Part shown: positions 16,104 to 26,232 of the stretch, piece by piece
How positions within the stretch are numbered: the stretch's first letter is position 1
Layout: each line of letters opens with the position of its first letter
Assembly (NCBI RefSeq): GCF_000179555.1
Contig: NZ_AECZ01000005.1
Span: 1-64,000, forward strand
DNA from: Solidesulfovibrio fructosivorans JJ]
GTDB lineage: Bacteria > Desulfobacterota > Desulfovibrionia > Desulfovibrionales > Desulfovibrionaceae
DNA: 64,000 bases
Direction of reading: 5' to 3'
The notes under the pieces: model-generated
Told to the model about the DNA's origin: nothing
The model's database searches: none
What the model saw: the letters and a program-made list of their open reading frames with translations, nothing else
Position numbers and translations under genes: made by a program

Positions 16104-16935
16104 GGCTTTTCCTGAACTCCTCGTAAGAAATGCGTTCTTGTTCCTTGAAGGACGTCAGACGGGCGGCGAGCCCGTCGAAATCCACCTTGTGGCCGTCGAA
16201 TTCCGGGCCGTCGACGCAGGCGAACTTGGTCTCGCCGCCGACGCTGACCCGGCACGCGCCGCACATGCCGATGCCGTCGACCATGATCGAGTTGAGGCTG
16301 ACCGTGGTCTTGACCCCAAAGGGCCGGGTGGCCTCGGCCACGGCCCGCATCATGGGCACGGGGCCGATGGCCACCACTTCGGCCACGGTCTTGTCTTCGG
16401 TAAGGCGCTCGACCAGCAGGTCCGTGACGAACCCCTGCCGGCCGCAGCTGCCGTCGTTGGTGCTGATAAGGACCTCGGGGCAAAAGGAGCACAGCTCGTC
16501 CCGAAAGAGCAGCAAGTCTTCGCAACGCGCGCCGATGATGGTGACCACGTGGTTGCCGGCCATGTGATGGCCCTTGGCGATGTGGTGCATGGCGGCGATT
16601 CCGGTGCCGCCGCCGACGCAGATGACCGGTCCGCCGAGCTTGTGGATCTCGGTCGGCTTGCCGAGCGGTCCGCAGACGTCGAGAAGGAAGTCCCCGGCGT
16701 CCAGGGTGTCCAGATGGGCTGTGGTCTTGCCCATGATGAGGTAGACCAGGGTGATGGTCCCGGCGGTCGGGTCGGCATCGGCGATGGTGAGCGGAATACG
16801 CTCGCCGTCTTCCCAGACCCGCAGGATCACGAAGTTCCCGGGTCTGGCTTTGGCCGCGATGTGTGGGGCTTCGAGGACCAGTTCGCTGGTCTGCCCCGGG
16901 ATCAGCTTGCGCTTGCGCAGGATTCGGGTTGGCAT
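16081..16935 (-). CDS. nfnA: NfnA-type subunit (ferredoxin-NADP reductase-like, FAD and [2Fe-2S])
   Basis: A 284-residue protein of the DHODH electron-transfer/ferredoxin-NADP reductase family, partner of NfnB. It shows the FAD-binding barrel (about 1-100, IPLTIADADPTAGTITLVY), the NAD-binding fold with VICVGGGTGIAAMHHIAKG, and a C-terminal cysteine set GMCGACRVSVGG plus FACVDGPEFDGH for a [2Fe-2S] cluster. In characterised Nfn enzymes this subunit takes NADH and hosts the confurcation path. I chose ATG 16935 (GGAG 8 bases upstream) over 16956. Its end overlaps nfnB, showing translational coupling. Confidence 0.9.
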   Translation of the reverse strand: MPTRILRKRKLIPGQTSELVLEAPHIAAKARPGNFVILRVWEDGERIPLTIADADPTAGTITLVYLIMGKTTAHLDTLDAGDFLLDVCGPLGKPTEIHKLGGPVICVGGGTGIAAMHHIAKGHHMAGNHVVTIIGARCEDLLLFRDELCSFCPEVLISTNDGSCGRQGFVTDLLVERLTEDKTVAEVVAIGPVPMMRAVAEATRPFGVKTTVSLNSIMVDGIGMCGACRVSVGGETKFACVDGPEFDGHKVDFDGLAARLTSFKEQERISYEEFRKSHECHCSK

Positions 16936-16966
16936 GGGTGCTCCGCAACGCGCCAAAAGGCGCGGC

Positions 16967-17509
16967 TTAGCCGAGGTTCGGCTTCACGTACAGCTCCCCG
17001 CCGTGGCAATCGTTTATGACCAGGAGCGGGAAGTCCTTGACCGTCAACTCCCGTATGGCCTCCGGACCGAGGTCCTCGTAGGCGATGACCTTGGCGTCCT
17101 CGATGCGCTGCGACAAAAGCGCGCCGGCGCCGCCGGTGGCTCCCAGATACACCGCCTTGTACTTGCGCAACGCGTCCTTGACGGCGTCGTTGCGCTTGCC
17201 CTTGCCGATGGAACCCTTGAGCCCCAGGGAATGGAGCCTGGGGGCAAAGGAATCCATGCGGTAGCTGGTGGTGGGTCCGGCCGCGCCGATGGGTCGTCCC
17301 GGAGGCGCGGGGGAGGGACCGACATAGTAGATGAGCGCGCCTTTCAGGTCAAAGGGGAGCGGCTCTCCTGCGTCAAGTGTCTCGACGAGGCGCTTGTGGG
17401 CGGCGTCGCGCGCGGTGTAGATGTGGCCGCTTATAAAAACCACATCGCCGGTTTGCAGTTTCTCCACGTCAGCGTCGGAAAGCGGCGTGGTCAGATGGTG
17501 TTCGGCCAT
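16967..17509 (-). CDS. Class I fumarate hydratase, beta subunit
   Basis: A 180-residue protein matching the C-terminal (beta) domain of iron-sulfur class I fumarases: LSDADVEKLQTGDVVFISG at the start, PIGAAGPTTSYRMD and GKGKRNDAVKDALRKY in the middle. Together with the alpha subunit it reversibly hydrates fumarate to malate. The start codon overlaps the alpha-subunit stop (TAATG, one shared base), so the two are translationally coupled. The tartrate dehydratase beta subunit is the main alternative family assignment, but neighbouring fumarate reductase and malic enzyme favour fumarase. Confidence 0.92.
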   Translation of the reverse strand: MAEHHLTTPLSDADVEKLQTGDVVFISGHIYTARDAAHKRLVETLDAGEPLPFDLKGALIYYVGPSPAPPGRPIGAAGPTTSYRMDSFAPRLHSLGLKGSIGKGKRNDAVKDALRKYKAVYLGATGGAGALLSQRIEDAKVIAYEDLGPEAIRELTVKDFPLLVINDCHGGELYVKPNLG

Positions 17510-18348
17510 TAGAAAACGACCTCCTTGTGGCGGGCGCTGTGACACTGGATGTTGACGGCGAGGGGCAGGCTCGCCAGGTGGCACGGCGCGACTTTGATCT
17601 TGACGCCAAGGCTCGTGGTTTTGCCGCCAAGGCCCATGGGGCCGATGCCGAGGTTGTTTATCGCTTCGAGCAGCTCGTCCTCGAGCCCCGCGATCTCGGG
17701 ATCGGGATGGCGGTCGTCCAGGGCGCGCATCAGCGCCTTTTTGGAGTTGATGGCCGCCAGCTCGAAGTTGCCGCCGATGCCGACGCCGACGATGGTCGGG
17801 GGGCAGGGGTTGGGACCGGCCTCGGCCACGCGGTTCACCACGAATTCCTTGATGCCCTTCCAGCCCTGGGCCGGGGCCAGCATGGTGACCCGCGACATGT
17901 TCTCCGAACCGCCGCCCTTGGCCATCATGCAGATTTTGAGCGCATCGCCCGGCACGATGTCGAAGTGGATGATGGCCGGGGCGTTGTCGCCGGTATTCTT
18001 GCGGCTGAAGGGATCGCAGGAGGACTTGCGCAGGTAGCCGTCCTTGTAGCCCTTGACCATGCCGTCGTTTATGGCCGCGCGCAGGCTGCCGCCCTCGATT
18101 TTGACGTCCTCGCCGACCTCGACGAAAAAGACGCCGAGCCCGGTGTCCTGGCAAAGCGGCAGGTTGGTGGTGCGGGACAGCTCGGAATTTTCGAGCAGTT
18201 GCCGGAAGATCTCCTTGGCCGCCGGGGCCTCCTCCGCGGCGTGACAGGCCTCGAAAGCGGCCTGGACGTCGTCGGGAAGCGCGTGGTTGGCCGTGGCGCA
18301 CATTTTGGCCACGGCTTCGGTGATGTCGGATGCCTTGATCGTCTTCAT
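17509..18348 (-). CDS. Class I fumarate hydratase, alpha subunit
   Basis: A 279-residue [4Fe-4S] subunit of class I (oxygen-sensitive) fumarase. Three cysteines expected to bind the catalytic cluster are visible in LCQDTGLGVFF, SSCDPFSRKN and GPNPCPPTIVGVGIGG. In E. coli FumA/FumB the two halves are one chain; here they are split, as is common in anaerobes. The reaction is fumarate plus water to malate. Only one base separates it from frdB. Confidence 0.93.
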   Translation of the reverse strand: MKTIKASDITEAVAKMCATANHALPDDVQAAFEACHAAEEAPAAKEIFRQLLENSELSRTTNLPLCQDTGLGVFFVEVGEDVKIEGGSLRAAINDGMVKGYKDGYLRKSSCDPFSRKNTGDNAPAIIHFDIVPGDALKICMMAKGGGSENMSRVTMLAPAQGWKGIKEFVVNRVAEAGPNPCPPTIVGVGIGGNFELAAINSKKALMRALDDRHPDPEIAGLEDELLEAINNLGIGPMGLGGKTTSLGVKIKVAPCHLASLPLAVNIQCHSARHKEVVF

Positions 18349-18349
18349 G

Positions 18350-19105
18350 CTAAAAGTCCTTTTTGAGGAACTTGGGCAGGAGGTTTTTCACGGCGGCCAG
18401 GGCCATCTTGCGGCGCAGGTGCCCAAGCTGCTCCTGGAGCGGAATCTCCTTGGGGCAGACGTCCTCGCAGCCAAGTAAACCCATGCAGCCGAAGATGCCC
18501 TCGTCGGTGCCGACGATTTCGAAGTACTGCTTCTCGGTACGCTTATCGCGGGGGTCGAGGATGAAGCGGGCGACGCGGTTTAAGGCCACCGCGCCGAGGA
18601 AGTCCTCGCGCATGAGCGCCGTGCCGCAGGCGGCCACGCAGCAGCCGCACTCGATGCAGCGGTCGAGCTCGTAGATCCGCTCGGCCAGCCCGTTGTCCAT
18701 GCGTTCTTCCTGGGCGGCGGGGTCGAAGACCTTGTCCGTGTGCACCCAGGATTCGACCTTCTGGTACATGCCGCGAAACCATGTGCCGGTGTCGACCGAG
18801 AGGTCGCCGACCAACTTGAAGACCGGCAGCGGCATGAGGGTGATTTCGTCGGGCAGGTCCTTGGTCTTGGTGTGGCAGGCCAGGCCCGGCCGGCCGTTGA
18901 TGACCATGGCGCAGGCCCCGCAGATGCCGGCCCGGCAGCAGAAGTCGAACATGAGCGTCGGGTCGAGTTCTTCGCGGATTCTATTGAGCGCGATGAAAAG
19001 GGTCATGCGCTCGGTTTCGTCGAGCTGGAATTTGTCCATGTGGGGCGAGGAGGCCTCGTCCGTCGGGTTGTAGCGGAATATGTTGAAGGTCAGCGTTCTG
19101 CCCAT
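18350..19105 (-). CDS. frdB: Fumarate reductase/succinate dehydrogenase iron-sulfur subunit
   Basis: About 251 residues. The N-terminal domain has [2Fe-2S] ligands in CRAGICGACAM plus a cysteine in LACHT; the C-terminal domain has CIECGCCVAAC and CMGLLGCEDVCPKEIP, fitting the [4Fe-4S] and [3Fe-4S] clusters. It carries electrons between the membrane cytochrome and the flavin of FrdA. I prefer ATG 19105, because GGAG lies 9 bases before it; ATG 19120 has no ribosome site and lies directly against the tail of a hairpin element. Direction (fumarate reduction or succinate oxidation) cannot be decided from sequence. Confidence 0.92.
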   Translation of the reverse strand: MGRTLTFNIFRYNPTDEASSPHMDKFQLDETERMTLFIALNRIREELDPTLMFDFCCRAGICGACAMVINGRPGLACHTKTKDLPDEITLMPLPVFKLVGDLSVDTGTWFRGMYQKVESWVHTDKVFDPAAQEERMDNGLAERIYELDRCIECGCCVAACGTALMREDFLGAVALNRVARFILDPRDKRTEKQYFEIVGTDEGIFGCMGLLGCEDVCPKEIPLQEQLGHLRRKMALAAVKNLLPKFLKKDF

Positions 19106-19143
19106 TTCGTGTTTCTCCATTGAAAGTTTTTGAAGGGGGGCCC

Positions 19144-19176
19144 GGGGGGAAACTTTTTCCTAAAAAGTTTCCCCCC
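19144..19176 (-). terminator. Hairpin module inside the operon, between frdA and frdB
   Basis: GGGGGGAAACTTTTT (19144-19158) pairs with AAAAAGTTTCCCCCC (19162-19176), followed on the minus strand by CCCCCCTTCAAAAACTTTC. It has the same structure as the end-of-operon terminators at 28 and 13227, yet it lies within the 95-base frdA-frdB gap. It may be a partial terminator or RNA-processing site that lowers expression of the downstream genes. Confidence 0.65.
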
Positions 19177-19200
19177 GGCCGCCGGAGGCTCCCACGCTTC

Positions 19201-21033
19201 CTACTCCTTGGGCGCATCCATGGGGATGATCTGGCCGCCGCCGTAGCCGCGGTCGCCCGGAGGCATCTCGAAGACCTGGGTGGCCGGTTCGTAGTTGAGG
19301 GTGGGCAGGTCCGCGCCGGGGGCCCAGGTGGCCAGGGTGCGCTTGAGCCAGTCGCGGTCGTTGCGCGCGGGGTAGTCCTCGCGGGTGTGGGCGCCGCGCG
19401 ATTCGGTGCGTTCCAGGGCGCCGTAGGCCACGCACAGGGCGAGTTTGACCATGCCTTCGATCTTGAGCGCCATGGTCAGTTCGGGGTTGGCCCCCTTGCC
19501 GTTGCTGCGCAGCCCGACCTTGCGGGCCCGGCCGAGGATTTCCTGCAACTCGTTGACGCAGGTTTGCAGGTCCTTGCCGTTTCTAAAGATGCCGGCTCCC
19601 TTCATGATGGAGTCGTACATGGCGTTGCGCACGGTGTAGGGGTTCTCGTGACCGTTCTTGCAGTCGACGAGATCGGCGATGCGGGCTTTCTGCCGCTCCA
19701 TGGCGTCGCGCACGGCGGCGGTGGAGAAGGTGGTCTCCGTGCCTTGCAAGTATTCGACGATCTTGCCGCCGATGATCATGCCGGAGACCACGGTCTCGGC
19801 CAGGGAGTTGCCGCCGAGGCGGTTGAAGCCGTGCATGTCCCAACAGCAGGCCTCGCCGGCGGCGAACAGGCCTTTCAGGCCATAGGCCGCGCCGTCTTTG
19901 TTGGTGCGCACGCCGCCCATGGAATAGTGCTGGGTGGGGCGCACCGGGATGAGCTGGTGCACCGGGTCGATGCCGAGGAAGGATTGGCAGATCTCGTCGA
20001 CCTCGCGCAGTTTGGTGCGGATGTGGTGCTCGCCGAGGTGGCGGATGTCGAGCCAGAGGTGGTCGCCGTAGGGGGAGGAGACGCCGAGGCCCTTGCGCAT
20101 GTGCTCGGTCATGCGGCGACTGACCACGTCGCGGGAGGCGAGCTCCGCCTTTTCCGGCTCGTAGTCCGGCATGAAGCGGTATTCGTTCTTGTCGAGGAGG
20201 GTGCCGCCGTCGCCGCGGCAGCCTTCGGTGACCAGGATGTCGGTGGGAACGATGCCGGTCGGGTGGAACTGCACGGCCTCCATGTTGCCAAGCGGCACCA
20301 CGCCGGTATCGAGCGCGGTGATGAGCCCGCCGCCGTCGCAGATGACGGCGTTGGTGGACTCACGGTAGATGCGGCCGAATCCGCCGGTGGCGATCAGGGT
20401 CGCCCGGGCCAGATAGGCGGTCAGCTCGCCGGTCTTAAGCGATCTCGCGATGGCCCCCATGCAGGTCGCGCCGTCGTGGATCAGCGCGATGGCCTCGACC
20501 TTGTCCTTGACGTTGACGCCCATCTGGGCGGCGCGGTTGTCGAGGGTGTAGAGCACGCAGTGGCCGGTGCCGTCGGAGGTGTAGCAGGTGCGCCACTTGG
20601 CCGTGCCGCCGAAGTTGCGGGAGTGGATGAGCCCCTCGTTTTCCGGCTTTTCAAAGGCGGTGAAGGGCTTGCCGCCCTTGTAGTAGGTCTGTTCGCCCGG
20701 CACCACGCGGTTCCAGGGCACGCCCCAAAACGCCATCTGGCGCATGGCGATGGGCGCGGCGTTGACGAAAAGGCGCGCCACTTCCTGGTCGCAGCCCCAG
20801 TCCGAGCCCTTGACGGTGTCGGCGAAGTGGACGTCCGGGGAGTCGCCCTCGCCCATGGCCGAGTTGCCGAGCGCCGCCTGCATGCCGCCCTGGGCGGCCG
20901 AGGAGTGGGAACGGCGGGCGGGGACGATGGACAGGCAGATGGCGGAGAAGCCGCCCTCGGCGGCCTCGATGGCCACACGCTCGCCGGCCAGCCCCGCGCC
21001 GATGCACAACAGATCGGTCTGTATGATATTCAT
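19201..21033 (-). CDS. frdA: Fumarate reductase/succinate dehydrogenase flavoprotein subunit
   Basis: A 610-residue catalytic subunit. The FAD-binding start reads DLLCIGAGLAGERVAIEAAE, and H43 in RSHSSAAQGG is positioned for covalent FAD attachment. Other signatures are MEAVQFHPTGIVP, LASRDVVSRRM and GGNSLAETVVSG. Start ATG 21033 has AAGGA 8 bases upstream; the open frame continues further upstream but overlaps frdC. It interconverts fumarate and succinate on the cytoplasmic face. It follows frdC by 11 bases. Confidence 0.94.
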   Translation of the reverse strand: MNIIQTDLLCIGAGLAGERVAIEAAEGGFSAICLSIVPARRSHSSAAQGGMQAALGNSAMGEGDSPDVHFADTVKGSDWGCDQEVARLFVNAAPIAMRQMAFWGVPWNRVVPGEQTYYKGGKPFTAFEKPENEGLIHSRNFGGTAKWRTCYTSDGTGHCVLYTLDNRAAQMGVNVKDKVEAIALIHDGATCMGAIARSLKTGELTAYLARATLIATGGFGRIYRESTNAVICDGGGLITALDTGVVPLGNMEAVQFHPTGIVPTDILVTEGCRGDGGTLLDKNEYRFMPDYEPEKAELASRDVVSRRMTEHMRKGLGVSSPYGDHLWLDIRHLGEHHIRTKLREVDEICQSFLGIDPVHQLIPVRPTQHYSMGGVRTNKDGAAYGLKGLFAAGEACCWDMHGFNRLGGNSLAETVVSGMIIGGKIVEYLQGTETTFSTAAVRDAMERQKARIADLVDCKNGHENPYTVRNAMYDSIMKGAGIFRNGKDLQTCVNELQEILGRARKVGLRSNGKGANPELTMALKIEGMVKLALCVAYGALERTESRGAHTREDYPARNDRDWLKRTLATWAPGADLPTLNYEPATQVFEMPPGDRGYGGGQIIPMDAPKE

Positions 21034-21044
21034 GGGTCGCGTCC

Positions 21045-21704
21045 TTATTTGAGCGGCAGGAAGTAGTAGCGCAGAAGCGAGAGCACGCCGACGACGATGA
21101 AGATGGCGGTGAGCATGTTCTCCTTCTTCTTGATCGACCAGCGTCCCTGACGGTCGAGGAAGCCCCATTTGACCAGGATGCGGTAGAAGCCGATGCCCAC
21201 GTGCAACTCCACCATGGGGAGCAGGAAAAGATAGAAGACGAACCAGAATCCGGTCTGGATGCGGGCGGCGGACTTTTCGGCGGTGATCGGCAGGTTGGTC
21301 AGCACCACCCACATGTGGATGCCGCCCATGATGAGGATGCCCATGGCCGTCGTGGCCTGGACCACCCACAGCCAGGTATCGGTGTGGCGCATGCGCTTGG
21401 CGTTGGCCAGCATGATGCGCTGTTCCCTGGTGGCAAAGGGAATCTTGCGCGCGGCCAGGACGAAATGCAGGAGAAAAGCCAGGAAGATCAGCGGGCCGCC
21501 GACCTGGGCCATGTAGGTGGCCTCAAAAAACCAGGCCAGGGCGTTCATGGTGCCGGGGCCGATCAGGATGCTCGACACGAGGATCAGGTGCGCCCACATG
21601 AACAGGATGAGCGCCGCGCCCGTGAGCATCTGCAGCCAGTCGAGGTAGGCCGAAAGCCTGCCGACGGGCAGGCCCTCGTGGGTCGCCGTAGTGGGTACGG
21701 ACAT
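21045..21704 (-). CDS. frdC: Fumarate reductase/succinate dehydrogenase cytochrome b subunit
   Basis: A 219-residue integral membrane subunit with five hydrophobic segments, of the Wolinella FrdC type (single large diheme cytochrome b anchor). Histidines suited to heme ligation occur in FMWAHLILVSS, LLHFVLAAR, GIHMWVVL and MVELHVGIGFYR. It links the FrdAB dimer to menaquinone. It is the first gene of the operon; ATG 21704 is preceded by GGAGGGGAAACG. A sigma-54-type promoter lies about 245 bases upstream. Confidence 0.92.
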   Translation of the reverse strand: MSVPTTATHEGLPVGRLSAYLDWLQMLTGAALILFMWAHLILVSSILIGPGTMNALAWFFEATYMAQVGGPLIFLAFLLHFVLAARKIPFATREQRIMLANAKRMRHTDTWLWVVQATTAMGILIMGGIHMWVVLTNLPITAEKSAARIQTGFWFVFYLFLLPMVELHVGIGFYRILVKWGFLDRQGRWSIKKKENMLTAIFIVVGVLSLLRYYFLPLK

Positions 21705-21947
21705 CGTTTCCCCTCCGTCCAGGTTAAGGATTTGGTGGTTGCGACAGCAGTAACATTTTCGGCCGAGCCTTCAAGGCTGTACGGTCCTTGCACGCGTCGG
21801 CGCGTGGCGCGGCGGCGGGAATTCCGGATTCGCCTGGCCGGATGCCGGCTTGTTCCCGCGCCGTCCCGGCGGCCCGAACCGGCGCTTGCGGGCGGGCGCG
21901 TTTTTTCGGCTCCACGATGGAATGGCAGTTCCACCGTGTTCCTTTCC

Positions 21948-21963
21948 GGCAAAGTCCATGCCA
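21948..21963 (-). promoter_or_regulatory. Sigma-54-type promoter of the frd operon
   Basis: On the minus strand the sequence reads TGGCATGGACTTTGCC, a match to TGGCACG-N4-TTGC with the obligatory GG-N10-GC spacing. Transcription would run into frdC, 244 bases away, leaving a long leader. The gene immediately upstream encodes a sigma-54-dependent activator. Confidence 0.7.
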
Positions 21964-21966
21964 GAA

Positions 21967-21995
21967 TGCGTATTTCAAATTTCTCAAAATACGCA
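21967..21995. promoter_or_regulatory. Inverted repeat adjoining the frd promoter
   Basis: TGCGTATTT and AAATACGCA form perfect 9-bp arms with an 11-base gap, starting 4 bases upstream of the -24 element. This is closer than usual for an activator site, so a repressor or other regulator could bind here. Confidence 0.5.
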
Positions 21996-22058
21996 AAATA
22001 TTACGGTATGTTATTTTGTAGGAGGGAAAGGATTGCCAAAGCGGGTGGGGCGTAATTA

Positions 22059-22104
22059 TGTGGCATTGCGCCCCATGTGAGGCATAAGTGAGGCGTTTGC
22101 CACA
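22059..22104. promoter_or_regulatory. Imperfect inverted repeat, activator site or terminator
   Basis: TGTGGCATTGCGCC (22059-22072) and GGCGTTTGCCACA (22092-22104) pair with one internal mismatch region around a 19-base centre. It lies about 100-140 bp upstream of the frd promoter, the normal distance for a sigma-54 activator site, but also 16 bases after the stop of the activator gene, so it may be that gene's terminator. Confidence 0.4.
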
Positions 22105-22119
22105 CTCTTGACCGGGCGC

Positions 22120-24897
<2,778 letters not shown>

Positions 24898-24909
24898 GGA
24901 CGGGGCGGC

Positions 24910-25368
24910 CTAGCGGATGACGACGGTGGAGATGGAATTTTTCGGCGAGCCGGAGACGATCTTGCGGCTGACGGCCAGGTAGATGAGCGCCTTGCGCTTT
25001 TCGTCATAAAAGCGCGTGACCTGGGTGTCCTTGAAGAAGACCGAGGTGCCTTCGGAAAACACCTTCTTTTTTTTGGGGAACTTTTGCGGCAGGTCGATGG
25101 CGCAGGTCTGCCGGCAGTCCAGGGAGAATTCGGACGGGTCCTCGGCCAGCCCCACGGCCCCGGAGATGCCGCCGGTGCGGGCCTGGCTCATGTAGCAGGT
25201 GACGCAGGGCAGGTCCGGGTCGTCGAAGGCGTTGACGCAGACTTTATGGTTGGCTCCGAGCAGTTTCCATTCGGTGGTGACGCAGCCGACTTCCTCGGCA
25301 ACGGCCGGCCGGACGGCGGCGGCCAGGGTCAGGACGGCGAAACAGGCGAAAACTAAGGTGCGGCGCAT
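24910..25368 (-). CDS. creA: CreA-family exported protein
   Basis: A 152-residue protein with a clear signal peptide (RRTLVFACFAVLTLAAAVRPAVAEE). The mature part matches CreA: VGCVTTEWKLLGANHKV, followed by AFDDPDLPCVTCYMSQARTG and GLAEDPSEFSLDCRQTC. Several cysteines suggest disulfides in the periplasm. Function of CreA proteins is not established. It begins about 470 bases upstream of the sigma-54 activator gene's start and ends 12 bases before it, so the two may be co-transcribed. ATG 25368 has GAGG 6 bases upstream. Confidence 0.9.
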   Translation of the reverse strand: MRRTLVFACFAVLTLAAAVRPAVAEEVGCVTTEWKLLGANHKVCVNAFDDPDLPCVTCYMSQARTGGISGAVGLAEDPSEFSLDCRQTCAIDLPQKFPKKKKVFSEGTSVFFKDTQVTRFYDEKRKALIYLAVSRKIVSGSPKNSISTVVIR

Positions 25369-25453
25369 GCGATCCTCGTTGTTGCGGTGAGACGGATTCG
25401 TTTGCCGGGCATAAGCCAAAAACGCCCGGCGCGCTAGCCGGGCGGGGGGCGTC

Positions 25454-25996
25454 TCACCGGGGCCGGCTCTCCTTGGCGCGGGCCAGGATGGCAAAAAGGA
25501 CCAGCATGGCCACGGGACCCAGGATGTCGGTGTAAAAGATCACGCCGGCGTTGTTGGGCGCGAAATTGCCGGCCCGCATGGAGGCGATATGGCCGGCCGC
25601 CGCGCCGAGCATGAAGACGCACTGGCCAACGGCCGCCCCGAACCAGTAGCCCGGCCGGAAGAAGGGGACCAGTATGCCGGCCAGGCCGAAGCCGAAATTG
25701 GCCATGCCCACCTCGAACTGGAAGGGGCTCGGGGCCCAGCCGATGGAGGCGGCGATCTTGTCGGCGAAAAAGACGTGGCCGACCCCGCCCCAGATGCCGC
25801 CCACGCCGACGAAGAAAAAGACCAGATACTTGAGCGCGTAGGCCAGACGTTCATGGCCGCGCAGGCCTTTTCTCGCGGCCACGAGCAGGCCGAAGAGCGG
25901 TCCGAGGACAAGCAACAGGCCGCTGCCGTAATCGGGCAGGGCCGAAGCGGCGAAAAAGGCGACAAGCGCGGTCAAAAAGGCGGCAAGCAGTTCCAT
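25454..25996 (-). CDS. DUF6790-like integral membrane protein
   Basis: A 180-residue protein with about five hydrophobic segments; the central region reads YLVFFFVGVGGIWGGVGHVFF and SPFQFEVGMANFGFGLAGI, resembling the small DUF6790 membrane family. No catalytic motif is visible and its role is unknown. ATG 25996 follows a strong AAGGAG site, and the frame continues upstream without a better start. It is probably monocistronic or co-transcribed with creA (85-base gap). Confidence 0.75.
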   Translation of the reverse strand: MELLAAFLTALVAFFAASALPDYGSGLLLVLGPLFGLLVAARKGLRGHERLAYALKYLVFFFVGVGGIWGGVGHVFFADKIAASIGWAPSPFQFEVGMANFGFGLAGILVPFFRPGYWFGAAVGQCVFMLGAAAGHIASMRAGNFAPNNAGVIFYTDILGPVAMLVLFAILARAKESRPR

Positions 25997-26158
25997 GGCG
26001 GGCTCCTTGTCGGGGATTAGCGACCTGGATCGCTCTTCCCCTTGTGCCCTGATTAGGCTTCGGCGCGCAAGCAATCTCCCCCTTCATCCCCCAAAACAAG
26101 AAACGGGTCCCGCGCTGCCACGCGAAACCCGCTTCCATCCGTACCCCTTGTGGGGGGA

Positions 26159-26208
26159 CCGGGGGGCCCTCGGCCCCCCGGTGGGGGTGCGGGGGCAACG
26201 CCCCCGCA
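26159..26208 (-). terminator. Two tandem GC hairpins after the hydrogenase operon
   Basis: CCGGGGGGCC (26159-26168) pairs with GGCCCCCCGG (26172-26181), and TGCGGGGGC (26188-26196) pairs with GCCCCCGCA (26200-26208). Both have 3-base loops and lie 25-75 bases beyond the hydA stop. There is no long T run, so they may act with Rho or protect the mRNA end. Confidence 0.65.
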
Positions 26209-26232
26209 TCTCTTCTCTTGTATTCCCTATCC

